NCBI GenBank assembly: GCA_028282805.1
Contig: JANQHD010000018.1
Location: forward strand, 42,605-106,604
Origin: Phycisphaeraceae bacterium
GTDB lineage: Bacteria; Planctomycetota; Phycisphaerae; Phycisphaerales; Zrk34
Direction: 5' to 3'
Length of the DNA stretch: 64,000 nt
Shown: positions 1-7,203 of the stretch, piece by piece
Numbering within the stretch: position 1 is the stretch's first letter
Layout of the letters: every line of letters starts with the position of its first letter
Notes under the pieces: generated by a model
The model's database searches: none
Seen by the model: only the letters and a program-made list of their open reading frames with translations
What the model was told of the DNA's origin: nothing
Program-made: the position numbers and the translations under genes

Positions 1-1177
1 GGTCGGTTCGAACTTCGACCGGCGCGTGCTGCTCGAGCGTGTGATGGATTTGATCTTCGAGCACTTCGAGGTCGACCGCGGGTTTATCCTGCTGCAGAAC
101 GACCCCGACCAGCGGCCGGACCCGGTGGTGGTGCGTTACCGGCAGAAGCCGCGCACCAAAGACGAGAAAAACATCATGGTCTCGCGCACGATCGTGCAGC
201 ACGTGATGCACAAGCGCGAGGGCGTGCTCAGCTCGAACGCCATGGCCGACCGGCGGTTCCGTGCCGGCGACTCGGTGCAGGAGTACCGCATCCGCTCGGC
301 GATGTGCGTGCCGATGCAGTTTCAGGACCGGCTGTTCGGCGTGATCCACGTCGACAGCCAGGTCAAGAACTACACGTACACCGACGACCAGTTGCGCTTA
401 ATGACCGCGATCGGGGCGCAGGCGGGCATGGCGCTGTCCAACGCCGTGCTTTACCAGAAGGGCATGCAGAACGCGCGCCTCGCCGCGGTGGGCGAGACGG
501 TGGCGAACCTCTCGCACTCGGTGCGCAACATCCTCCAGGGCATGCGCGGCGGGGCGGAGGTGGTCGAGCTCGGCCTGCGCCGCAACGACCTGAACGTGAT
601 GCGCAACGGGTGGGACATCCTCTCGCGCAACCTCGACCGCATCTACGAGCTGACCATGAACATGCTCGCGTACTCCAAGCAGCGCAAGCCCGAGTTCCAG
701 ATGCTCTCGCTGCCGGCGTTGATCACGGAGATCGTCGAGCTCGTGCAGCCCTCGTGCGACAAGCGGCAGGTGGCGCTGATCACGGAGACGGACGACAACA
801 TGCCGCCGATCCCCGCCGACCCGTCGGGCCTGCACCAGGCGATCATCAACCTGGTCAACAACGCGGTCGACGCGGTCGAGCCCGACATCGGCGCGATCAC
901 CATCCGCTGCGCGTACAACCCGATCGAGCAGACCGCGACGATCGTGGTGTCCGACAACGGCCAGGGCATCGACGAGGAAAGCCAACGCCAGATCTTCCAG
1001 CCGTTCTACTCGACCAAGGGCCAGCGCGGCACGGGCCTGGGCCTGGCGGTGACGCGCAAGATCATCGACGAGCACGGCGGCCGCATCGAGCTCGACACCG
1101 GCCCCGGCGCGGGCACGACGTTCACCATCGAGCTGTCGACCCAGCACGTCGCCGACCCCGCCGCGACCACGGCGTGA
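1..1177 (+). CDS. GAF-domain sensor histidine kinase (5' end outside window)
   Basis: The frame is open to the left edge, so the N-terminus is missing. The visible part is a GAF domain (to about codon 145 counted from position 26), a H-box with His at codon 515-517 (LSHSVRNILQGM), an N-box (HQAIINLVNNAVDAV), a G1 box (DNGQGI) and a G2 box (GTGLGLAVTRKIIDEHGG). It should autophosphorylate on His and pass the phosphate to a response regulator not in the window. No membrane segment is visible in this part, which suggests a cytoplasmic sensor. In planctomycetes such kinases often begin with an FHA domain, but that would lie outside the window and is not seen. The gene ends at a palindromic terminator shared with the convergent aldolase gene. 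Confidence 0.93.
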   Translation, partial: VGSNFDRRVLLERVMDLIFEHFEVDRGFILLQNDPDQRPDPVVVRYRQKPRTKDEKNIMVSRTIVQHVMHKREGVLSSNAMADRRFRAGDSVQEYRIRSAMCVPMQFQDRLFGVIHVDSQVKNYTYTDDQLRLMTAIGAQAGMALSNAVLYQKGMQNARLAAVGETVANLSHSVRNILQGMRGGAEVVELGLRRNDLNVMRNGWDILSRNLDRIYELTMNMLAYSKQRKPEFQMLSLPALITEIVELVQPSCDKRQVALITETDDNMPPIPADPSGLHQAIINLVNNAVDAVEPDIGAITIRCAYNPIEQTATIVVSDNGQGIDEESQRQIFQPFYSTKGQRGTGLGLAVTRKIIDEHGGRIELDTGPGAGTTFTIELSTQHVADPAATTA

Positions 1178-1202
1178 TCGTTCTCCAAACACGTGAATCG
1201 AT

Positions 1203-1232
1203 AAAGCCCACCCATGGCCATGGGTGGGCTTT
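1203..1232. terminator. Perfect 30-bp palindrome, bidirectional terminator
   Basis: The sequence starts AAAGCCCACCCATGG and continues as its exact reverse complement. The GC-rich stem is bordered by AAA on the left and TTT on the right, so it can act as an intrinsic terminator in both directions. It lies 25 bp after the kinase stop and 27 bp after the stop of the convergent aldolase gene. Confidence 0.8.
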
Positions 1233-1259
1233 GTGTTGTACCGGGGTTGCGCTTGGCGC

Positions 1260-2243
1260 TTACACGTCGGCGACGACCTTGTCGAAGAAGGCGACGAAGT
1301 CGTCCTTTTCGTCGCCCTCGCGCCACTCGATGGCGTTGCGAGGGTGCAGGTTCATCTGGCCCGTGAGGTTGTACGGCACGAGCGGGCCCCACTCGATCTG
1401 CTCGCGCAGGGGCGCGATGTAGTCCTGGATCAACTTGATGATCGGGCGGAGCTTGAACTTGGGGTTGCGCAGGAACCCGAGCAGCAGCTCCATGGGGCAG
1501 TTGCCGGCGCCGCGGCCGAGGCCGAACACCGTCGCGTCGGCGCGGTTGGCGCCGAGGATGATGCCCTCGATGGTGTTGGCGAAGGCGAGTTGCAGGTTGT
1601 TGTGCATGTGCAGGCCGATCTCCTTGCCGGTGCCCTCGAGCGCCTGGGTGTACTTGGTGTACAGCGCATCGATCTGCTCGCGGTAGAGGTGGCCGAAGCT
1701 GTCGACGATGACCATGATCTGGGCGGGGGTGTCGCGGACGGTCGCGAGGACGGTGTCGATCTCGGACTCGGAGAAGTTCGATACGGCCATGAGGTTGGCG
1801 CAGGTCTCGTAGCCCATCTCGTGGGCGTGCTGGATCATCTCCGCGGCCTCGGAGACCTGGTGAGCGTAGAAGGCCACGCGGATCATGCTCAGCACGGACT
1901 CGTCGGCCGGGCCGATCTGTTTCTGCCAATCGCTCTTGGTCGCATCGGCCATGGCGGTGAGCTTGAGGCCGGTCGCTTCGGGGTCGTGTTCGCCGACGAT
2001 GCGGCGCATGTCTTCCTCGTTGCAGTGGCGCCACGGGCCGAACTCATCGGGGCTGAACAGTCGCGGCGAGTTCTTGTAGCCGATCTCCATGTAATCGATG
2101 CCGGCGGCGATGCAGGCGTGGTACGTGGCGGAGACCAGGTCGTCGGAGAGCTGGTGCTTGTTGATCAGACCGCCATCGCGGATGGTGCAGTCGAGCACCT
2201 TCAGTTCGGGGCGGTAGGTGATCCACGGGGCTTTTTCGGTCAT
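1260..2243 (-). CDS. HMGL-like aldolase (4-hydroxy-2-oxovalerate aldolase / isopropylmalate synthase superfamily)
   Basis: The protein has 327 residues. The start at 2243 is chosen because GGAAGG lies just upstream and the HMGL-like fold begins at once; the 35 extra codons upstream are low-complexity Pro/Arg. Diagnostic motifs are LDCTIRDGG near the N-terminus, the metal-binding HMHNN motif and GLGRGAGN. These are typical of the TIM-barrel HMG-CoA-lyase-like aldolases that cleave or condense 2-oxo acids with a divalent metal. The C-terminal communication domain of true 4-hydroxy-2-oxovalerate aldolase is not obvious, and no acetaldehyde dehydrogenase partner is adjacent. The exact substrate cannot be assigned. 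Confidence 0.85.
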   Translation of the reverse strand: MTEKAPWITYRPELKVLDCTIRDGGLINKHQLSDDLVSATYHACIAAGIDYMEIGYKNSPRLFSPDEFGPWRHCNEEDMRRIVGEHDPEATGLKLTAMADATKSDWQKQIGPADESVLSMIRVAFYAHQVSEAAEMIQHAHEMGYETCANLMAVSNFSESEIDTVLATVRDTPAQIMVIVDSFGHLYREQIDALYTKYTQALEGTGKEIGLHMHNNLQLAFANTIEGIILGANRADATVFGLGRGAGNCPMELLLGFLRNPKFKLRPIIKLIQDYIAPLREQIEWGPLVPYNLTGQMNLHPRNAIEWREGDEKDDFVAFFDKVVADV

Positions 2244-2353
2244 GTCCTGTACCTTCCGGGGAGTCCGGGGGAGCCGGGGGCGGGGAATCGGGCATTTTGA
2301 CCGAGATTTGGGGCAGGGGCAAGGTACGGGGCTGTGGGTTTTCAGCAAAGAAA

Positions 2354-2379
2354 CCCGCGTCGCTGAAGCGACGCTCGCC
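2354..2379. repeat. Short intergenic palindrome, CTGAAG family, copy A
   Basis: The core is GCGTCG-CTGAAG-CGACGC flanked by CCC and TCGCC. The 26 bp are identical to the copy at 3872-3897. It lies between the aldolase start and the stop of the secreted protein. Confidence 0.75.
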
Positions 2380-2384
2380 GCGGA

Positions 2385-3779
2385 CTACTTGATCGGGGCT
2401 TTTTTGGCTTCCAGTTTCTTGAGGATCGCCTCGGCGCGTTCGCGGACTTCCACGTCGTGCGACTCGGCCACGGCCTTGCGCAACAGGGCCTCGGCGAAGC
2501 GGTCGAGACGCTCCAGCTGGCGCTGGGCGCGCTCGCGGACCTTGTAGTCCTGGTCGCCCAACTGCGCGATCAACTCGGCGATGCGATGCGTCATTCTTTC
2601 CGTCGCGCACTCGACCTGCACGATCAGCGTCCGCGCCACGTCGGCGGGGCGCGGGTGGATGCTGAAGCGCAGCAACTCGTCGGCGCGCGGCTCGGGCATC
2701 ACGTACAGCAGGCGGACGCCCTCACGCTTGAAGAAGAACTTGCCCCAGATCCGCCGGACCACGTCGGCCTCCTTGGGGAACAGGCCGTCGGCTTCGAGCT
2801 GCTCGGTGAAGCGCGCCAGCGATGTGTCGGCGGTCCAGTCGGACGCGTCGGCGAGAGAAACCGTGACTTTCTGACCCGGCTCGAGCGCGGGCACGAGCTG
2901 GTACACGGCCCGGCCCTCGTTGACGCGCATCATGACCGCGTTGCGGATGGTGTGCTTGCCGGTGTTGTGCAGCGCGTACCGGCCGTCGGATTCGGAGCCC
3001 TTGACGGTGACCTTGGAGCCGAACCGGTTGACGCCGCGGTAGAAGAGGAACTTTTCGCTCTCGCCGTTGACGGTCACGGTCGCGGCGTCGACGTCGCGCG
3101 CGATGTGCCACCAGGGGTGGTCGGCGTCGACGGCGGGCAGGCTGGCGTCTTGCGAACCGTCGGTGAACAGCCGGACGCCGGACCAGTGGATGTTGCCGTT
3201 GGCGACCGGCAGATGGTCGGGCAGTTGCCCGTGGTACCGCGGTTGGACCGACGTGGCCTTGGGGTACCACTGCGTGATCAGGCCGTGGCGCGCGTGGATG
3301 GCGACCTGACCGAGCAGTTGGTTGTTCTGTTTGGTGTAGAAGTACAGGATCGGCTTGCGGATGACCATCGGCTGATCCTGCATGTGTTGCTCGATGGTGT
3401 GCACGAACGGCGGCAGGTCCGACTTGTCGTCGCCGAGGTAGCCGACGGTTGCGCCGTCGTGGTTAGCCAGCACCATCACCGAGCCCCACTCGTGGACGAC
3501 CAAACCCTTGTCGAGCGCGGTGGCGTCACGCGCGGCACGCAACTCGGCGCGCAGCTTCGCGCGCAGCTCGGCGGTGGCGGCGGGGCCGGTGTAGAGCGCG
3601 TCGTGGATCGGCATGCCCTCGGCAATGATCAGCCGTTTGAGGTTTGCCAGCGGTTCGCCTTGAACACCGTCGAGCGACGCGACGAGCTGTTCGTGCGTCA
3701 TCGCTTCTTGTTTGGCAAAGATCGTGCCCGCCACGGCGAAACCCGCGAGGGCGATGATCAGCGTGCGTCGGATTCGCAT
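2385..3779 (-). CDS. Secreted conserved protein with VHEWG motif and HEAT-like C-terminus
   Basis: The protein has 464 residues. The start at 3779 gives a clean signal peptide (MRIRRTLIIALAGFAVAGTIFA) with GGGAG upstream; the longer frame adds a non-signal-like leader. A VHEWGS motif lies about 100 residues in, followed by a mostly beta region rich in aromatic and acidic residues. The last 60 residues (LGDQDYKVRERAQRQLERL... and a second similar unit) look like two HEAT-like helical repeats. I recognise this as a planctomycete-type exported protein but know no function. It is flanked on both sides by identical 26-bp palindromes. Confidence 0.8.
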   Translation of the reverse strand: MRIRRTLIIALAGFAVAGTIFAKQEAMTHEQLVASLDGVQGEPLANLKRLIIAEGMPIHDALYTGPAATAELRAKLRAELRAARDATALDKGLVVHEWGSVMVLANHDGATVGYLGDDKSDLPPFVHTIEQHMQDQPMVIRKPILYFYTKQNNQLLGQVAIHARHGLITQWYPKATSVQPRYHGQLPDHLPVANGNIHWSGVRLFTDGSQDASLPAVDADHPWWHIARDVDAATVTVNGESEKFLFYRGVNRFGSKVTVKGSESDGRYALHNTGKHTIRNAVMMRVNEGRAVYQLVPALEPGQKVTVSLADASDWTADTSLARFTEQLEADGLFPKEADVVRRIWGKFFFKREGVRLLYVMPEPRADELLRFSIHPRPADVARTLIVQVECATERMTHRIAELIAQLGDQDYKVRERAQRQLERLDRFAEALLRKAVAESHDVEVRERAEAILKKLEAKKAPIK

Positions 3780-3871
3780 GTCGGCACTCCCGCTTGGGTC
3801 ACACGTCATAGTAGGCAGACGCACAACGGGGCGGGGTGTTCGGGGGAATCGGTGAGAATGTGGCGAATCTG

Positions 3872-3897
3872 CCCGCGTCGCTGAAGCGACGCTCGCC
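3872..3897. repeat. Short intergenic palindrome, CTGAAG family, copy B
   Basis: It is identical over 26 bp to 2354-2379 (core GCGTCG-CTGAAG-CGACGC). It lies between the start of the VHEWG protein gene and the stop of nrdR. Confidence 0.75.
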
Positions 3898-3906
3898 ATA
3901 GGCGCG

Positions 3907-4395
3907 TTAGAACAACTGGCCCTGGTCAGGGAACTCCTGCGGGCGGTTCATCACGTCGCGCACCTCTTGCAGCACGTCGTCGAGGTCGCGGAACTGCTTG
4001 TAGATGCTCGCGAAACGCACGTACGCCACGCGGTCGAGCCGTTGCAGGCGTTCGCAGGCGATCTCGCCGATCTCCTCGGAACGCACCTCGCGGTCGAAAC
4101 GCTTGTGCAGCTCTTCCTCGATGCTGTCGGCGACGGCCTGCACCTGCTCGGCGGAGACGGGGCGTTTGTAGCAGGCCTGTTCGATGCCGTTGATCAGCTT
4201 GGGGCGGGCGTAGGGCATGCGCGAGCCGTCACGCTTGATGACGGTGAGCTTGATGGTCTCTTCGATGCGTTCGTAGGTGGTGAACCGGCGTTTGCAGCCG
4301 TTGCACTCGCGCCGACGTCGGATGGCGCGGCCGTCGTCGCTGGAGCGTGAGTCGATCACGCGGTCGTCGTCATCCCCACAAAACGGGCATTGCAT
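3907..4395 (-). CDS. nrdR: Transcriptional repressor NrdR
   Basis: The protein has 162 residues, the usual NrdR length. The N-terminal zinc ribbon has Cys3, Cys6, Cys31 and Cys34 and is followed by the RRRF/TTYERIE stretch. An ATP-cone domain fills about residues 49-139 (VIKRDGSRMPYARPKLINGI). NrdR senses nucleotides and represses ribonucleotide reductase genes by binding paired NrdR boxes; no nrd genes or obvious NrdR boxes are in the window. It is divergent from the thrS leader, with about 130 bp between them. Confidence 0.97.
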   Translation of the reverse strand: MQCPFCGDDDDRVIDSRSSDDGRAIRRRRECNGCKRRFTTYERIEETIKLTVIKRDGSRMPYARPKLINGIEQACYKRPVSAEQVQAVADSIEEELHKRFDREVRSEEIGEIACERLQRLDRVAYVRFASIYKQFRDLDDVLQEVRDVMNRPQEFPDQGQLF

Positions 4396-4479
4396 CGGCT
4401 TGGGCTTCCCTACGCCACGGGTGGCGGTTCGCTGGACCTAACGCCCATCATATCGGGCCCGGCCCCGCACTACTACCAC

Positions 4480-4507
4480 TTGACTTTCGCCCAAGCGCGG
4501 GTACGTT
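4480..4507 (+). promoter_or_regulatory. Putative sigma70 promoter for the thrS leader
   Basis: TTGACT (4480-4485) and TACGTT (4502-4507) are separated by 16 bp. A transcript would start near 4514, about 15 nt before the leader-peptide ATG. The -35 match is good and the -10 match moderate. Confidence 0.4.
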
Positions 4508-4528
4508 TTTGCCGATACGGTTACCACC

Positions 4529-4597
4529 ATGAACACGCTCACGACCACCACCACCGCGACGACGACCACCCTCACGCGAGGGGCGGGCGGTCTGTGA
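4529..4597 (+). CDS. Threonine-rich leader peptide of thrS (attenuation peptide)
   Basis: ATG at 4529 opens a 22-codon reading frame ending in TGA at 4595-4597. Eleven of the 22 residues are Thr, as runs of five (codons 5-9) and four (codons 11-14) plus singles at 3 and 16, using ACC and ACG. An intrinsic terminator follows 33 nt later, and thrS starts 96 nt after the leader stop. This is the classical layout of transcription attenuation by ribosome stalling: low charged tRNA-Thr would stall the ribosome on the Thr run. No strong Shine-Dalgarno is seen before the ATG, which is the weakest point. Chance occurrence of an in-frame Thr-rich ORF directly before a threonyl-tRNA synthetase gene seems unlikely. 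Confidence 0.8.
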   Translation: MNTLTTTTTATTTTLTRGAGGL

Positions 4598-4638
4598 GCC
4601 GAGGCTGAAAGCCGATATCGAGCACACCACGGCCGCCC
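4585..4638 (+). promoter_or_regulatory. Candidate antiterminator pairing in the thrS leader
   Basis: GGGCGGTC at 4585-4592, in the last codons of the leader ORF, can pair with GGCCGCCC at 4631-4638 over 8 bp with one G-U. That second segment is the 5' arm of the terminator, so the two structures exclude each other. A ribosome stalled on the Thr codons (up to 4576) leaves 4585-4592 free; one that reaches the stop at 4595 covers it and lets the terminator form. Confidence 0.65.
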
Positions 4639-4661
4639 ACACACGGGCGGCCGTTTTCTTT
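4630..4661 (+). terminator. Intrinsic terminator (attenuator) upstream of thrS
   Basis: Arms CGGCCGCCC (4630-4638) and GGGCGGCCG (4645-4653) form a perfect 9-bp GC stem with loop ACACAC, followed directly by TTTTCTTT. It sits between the leader ORF and thrS, so it would block thrS unless disrupted. Confidence 0.85.
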
Positions 4662-4693
4662 GTACGATTCATGCCCCCCATAGGGAGTTCGCT

Positions 4694-6694
4694 ATGAAAG
4701 TCACCCTGCCCGACGGCAGCGAAAAGCAGTTCGACGCACCCGTGACCGCCTACGACGTGGCCGAGTCGATCGGGCCGCGCCTCGCCAAGGCCGCGATCGG
4801 CGCCAAGGTCAACGGCGAGATCGTCGACCTCGACCGCCGGCTGGCCGAGGATTGCACCCTCAGCGTCATCACCGCCAGGGACGACGACGCCGATGCGCTC
4901 TACCTCATCCGCCACTCGACGGCCCACGTCATGGCCGAGGCGCTCGAACGGCTGTGGCCCAACACCAAGCTCGTGTACGGCCCGCCGGTCGGCAACGGCT
5001 TCTACTACGACATCGAGCTCGACACGCCCATCAGCGTCGACGACTTCGAGAAGATCGAAGCCGAGATGGCGAAGATCATCAAGGAAGACCGCCGGTTCAC
5101 GCGGTACGAACTCGCGGCCGACGACGGCATGGCCAAGCTCAAGGAAGAGGGCAGCGTGTACAAGCTCGACAACGCCGAGCGCGCCCTCGCCGCCGACCCC
5201 GATGCGCGGTTGAGCTGGTACGCCACCGGCGAACCGAACAAGGACTGGGAAGACCTCTGCCGCGGCCCGCACGTGCCGAGCACGGGGCGCATCGGTGCGT
5301 TCAAGCTGATGAGCGTCGCCGCCAGCCACTGGAAGGGCGACGTGAGCGCCCAGGCCCTTCAGCGCGTGTACGGCACGGCCTTCACCTCGAAGCAATCGCT
5401 CGACGACTACCTCGAACGCCTTGAACAGGCCCGCCAACGCGACCACCGCGTCATCGGGCAGAAGCTCGGCCTGTTCGTGATCGACGAGCAGGTCGGCCAG
5501 GGCCTCATTTTGTGGAAGCCCAACGGCGCGATGGTGCGGAACCTGCTCGAAGATTTTCTCAAAGCGAAGCTGTTCGACGAGGGCTACCAGATCGTCTACA
5601 CGCCGCACATCGGCAAGGTCGACCTGTACAAGACCTCGGGCCACTACCCTTATTACGCCGACAGCCAGTTCCCCACGGTCAAGATGTCCGAGCACGTCGC
5701 CGGCGGCGAAGACGAGTATTTGCTCAAGCCGATGAACTGCCCGCACCACTGCAAGATTTACGCGTCGGACCCGCACAGCTACCGCGACCTGCCGGTGCGG
5801 CTGGCGGAGTTCGGCACGGTCTACCGTTTCGAGCAGTCGGGCGAGCTGACCGGCATGACGCGCGTGCGCGGCTTCACGCAGGACGACGCCCACCTCTACT
5901 GCACCCCCGACCAGGTCAAGGCCGAGTTCCGCGCCACCGTCGAGCTGGTGCAGTTCGTGTTCAACACGTTCGGCTTCGAGGACGTGAGCATCGCGCTTTC
6001 CCTGCGTGAACCCGGCAGCGACAAGTACGTCGGCGACCCGGCCAACTGGGACCGCGCCGAACGTGAGCTGCGCGAGGTGCTCGAGGAGATGGGCATCGAC
6101 TTCGAGGAATGCCCCGGCGAGGCCGCGTTCTACGGGCCCAAGGTCGACTTCCTGGTCAGGGACGTGATCGGCCGGTCGTGGCAGCTGGGCACGGTGCAGC
6201 TCGACTACAACCTGCCCGAGCGTTTCGAATTGGAATACGTCGGCGCCGACAACGCGACCCACCGGCCGGTGATGATCCACCGCGCGCCGTTCGGGTCGAT
6301 GGAGCGGTTCATGGCGATTTTGATCGAGCACTACGCCGGGGCGTTCCCGCTGTGGCTGGCGCCCGAGCAGGTGCGCGTGCTGCCGATCAGCGACAAGTTC
6401 ACCGACTACGCGCAATCCGTGTTCGACGCCTGCAAGGCCGCGGGCCTGCGGGTGACGATGGACACCTCGTCGGAGCGTGTGAACGCCAAGATCCGCACGG
6501 CCCAGGAGATGAAGACGCCCTACATGCTGATCGTCGGCGGCCGCGACGCCGAGGCGGGCACCGTCTCCGTGCGCGCCCGCGAAGCCGACCGCGGCGAACT
6601 CGGCGCGATGCCGCTCGACGACTTTGTCGCCAAGGCCGCGCATGAAGTCGAAACCCACGGCAAGGAGCCGGTCAATGTCGAAAGCCACGTGTGA
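4694..6694 (+). CDS. thrS: Threonyl-tRNA synthetase
   Basis: The protein has 666 residues, a normal length. The order is a TGS domain (1-60), the editing/SAD domain with HSTAHVMAEA, the class II catalytic core and a C-terminal anticodon-binding domain (about 540-640). The zinc-binding Cys is in MNCPHH (Cys349), with His ligands in QDDAHLYC and in the motif-3 region HRAPFGSMER. GGGAG lies 10 nt before the ATG. It charges tRNA-Thr. Expression is probably controlled by the leader peptide and attenuator just upstream. The stop overlaps the start of the methyltransferase gene. Confidence 0.98.
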   Translation: MKVTLPDGSEKQFDAPVTAYDVAESIGPRLAKAAIGAKVNGEIVDLDRRLAEDCTLSVITARDDDADALYLIRHSTAHVMAEALERLWPNTKLVYGPPVGNGFYYDIELDTPISVDDFEKIEAEMAKIIKEDRRFTRYELAADDGMAKLKEEGSVYKLDNAERALAADPDARLSWYATGEPNKDWEDLCRGPHVPSTGRIGAFKLMSVAASHWKGDVSAQALQRVYGTAFTSKQSLDDYLERLEQARQRDHRVIGQKLGLFVIDEQVGQGLILWKPNGAMVRNLLEDFLKAKLFDEGYQIVYTPHIGKVDLYKTSGHYPYYADSQFPTVKMSEHVAGGEDEYLLKPMNCPHHCKIYASDPHSYRDLPVRLAEFGTVYRFEQSGELTGMTRVRGFTQDDAHLYCTPDQVKAEFRATVELVQFVFNTFGFEDVSIALSLREPGSDKYVGDPANWDRAERELREVLEEMGIDFEECPGEAAFYGPKVDFLVRDVIGRSWQLGTVQLDYNLPERFELEYVGADNATHRPVMIHRAPFGSMERFMAILIEHYAGAFPLWLAPEQVRVLPISDKFTDYAQSVFDACKAAGLRVTMDTSSERVNAKIRTAQEMKTPYMLIVGGRDAEAGTVSVRAREADRGELGAMPLDDFVAKAAHEVETHGKEPVNVESHV

Positions 6695-7034
6695 GAAAGC
6701 CGACGTGCTCACCGGCCGCATCGAGCCGGGCATGACGTTCGTCGAGCAGTGCTGGGCGTTGTGCGCGCGCATCCCGGCGGGGAAGGTGGCGACCTACGGC
6801 GACATCGCCAATGCGCTGGGCAGGCCCGGTGCGGCTCGTGCGGTGGGGCGGGCGATGGCGACCAACCCGTTTGCGCCCGACGTGCCGTGCCACCGCGTGG
6901 TCGCCGGTGACGGGCGGCTGACCGGTTACAGCGCCGACGGCGGCGTCGACACCAAGGCCGCCATGCTTCGGGCCGAGGGCGTGAGAGTCACCGACGGTCG
7001 CGCCGACCTGAAAAGGCGCTTCACGTTCAATTAA
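6675..7034 (+). CDS. MGMT/Ada-type methylated-DNA-protein cysteine methyltransferase
   Basis: The protein has 119 residues. The start at 6675 has GGAG upstream and overlaps the end of thrS, so translation is likely coupled. The domain matches the C-terminal DNA-binding part of O6-alkylguanine-DNA alkyltransferases: VATYGDIANALG, the recognition Arg in GAARAVGRAM, and the active-site PCHRV with Cys72. Since the Cys is present it should be a suicide alkyl acceptor and not an alkyltransferase-like (PWHR) protein. It lacks the N-terminal domain of E. coli Ogt/Ada. Confidence 0.92.
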   Translation: MSKATCEKADVLTGRIEPGMTFVEQCWALCARIPAGKVATYGDIANALGRPGAARAVGRAMATNPFAPDVPCHRVVAGDGRLTGYSADGGVDTKAAMLRAEGVRVTDGRADLKRRFTFN

Positions 7035-7052
7035 CCGAAACTCGTTGTCACG

Positions 7053-7111
7053 ATAGCCGGCAGCATACCTGCTGCCGGTCCGCAACCGGCACCAAGTATG
7101 GTGCCGGCTAT
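7053..7111. repeat. 59-bp REP-like palindromic element, copy 1
   Basis: The ends are ATAGCCGGCA and TGCCGGCTAT, a perfect 10-bp inverted repeat, and each half forms its own hairpin (GCCGGCAGC...GCTGCCGG and CCGGCACCA...TGGTGCCGG). Its reverse complement matches 15291-15349 at 54 of 59 positions. It sits after the thrS-methyltransferase unit. Confidence 0.8.
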
Positions 7112-7131
7112 TGAGCGCCGGGGCGCTCCGT

Positions 7132-7161
7132 TTGCATTGGCATGTGGTTGCGCGCGATAAT
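7132..7161 (+). promoter_or_regulatory. Putative sigma70 promoter
   Basis: TTGCAT (7132-7137), an 18-bp spacer and GATAAT (7156-7161) lie about 40 bp before the start of the secreted protein at 7204. Confidence 0.45.
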
Positions 7162-7203
7162 CAGTTCCGCACATCGACTTTTAACACCGAAGGGGTTTGC
7201 ATC

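Noticed and set aside
4448..6772. A 774-codon minus-strand frame
   Set aside because: It is antisense to thrS and to the leader; thrS has unambiguous family motifs.
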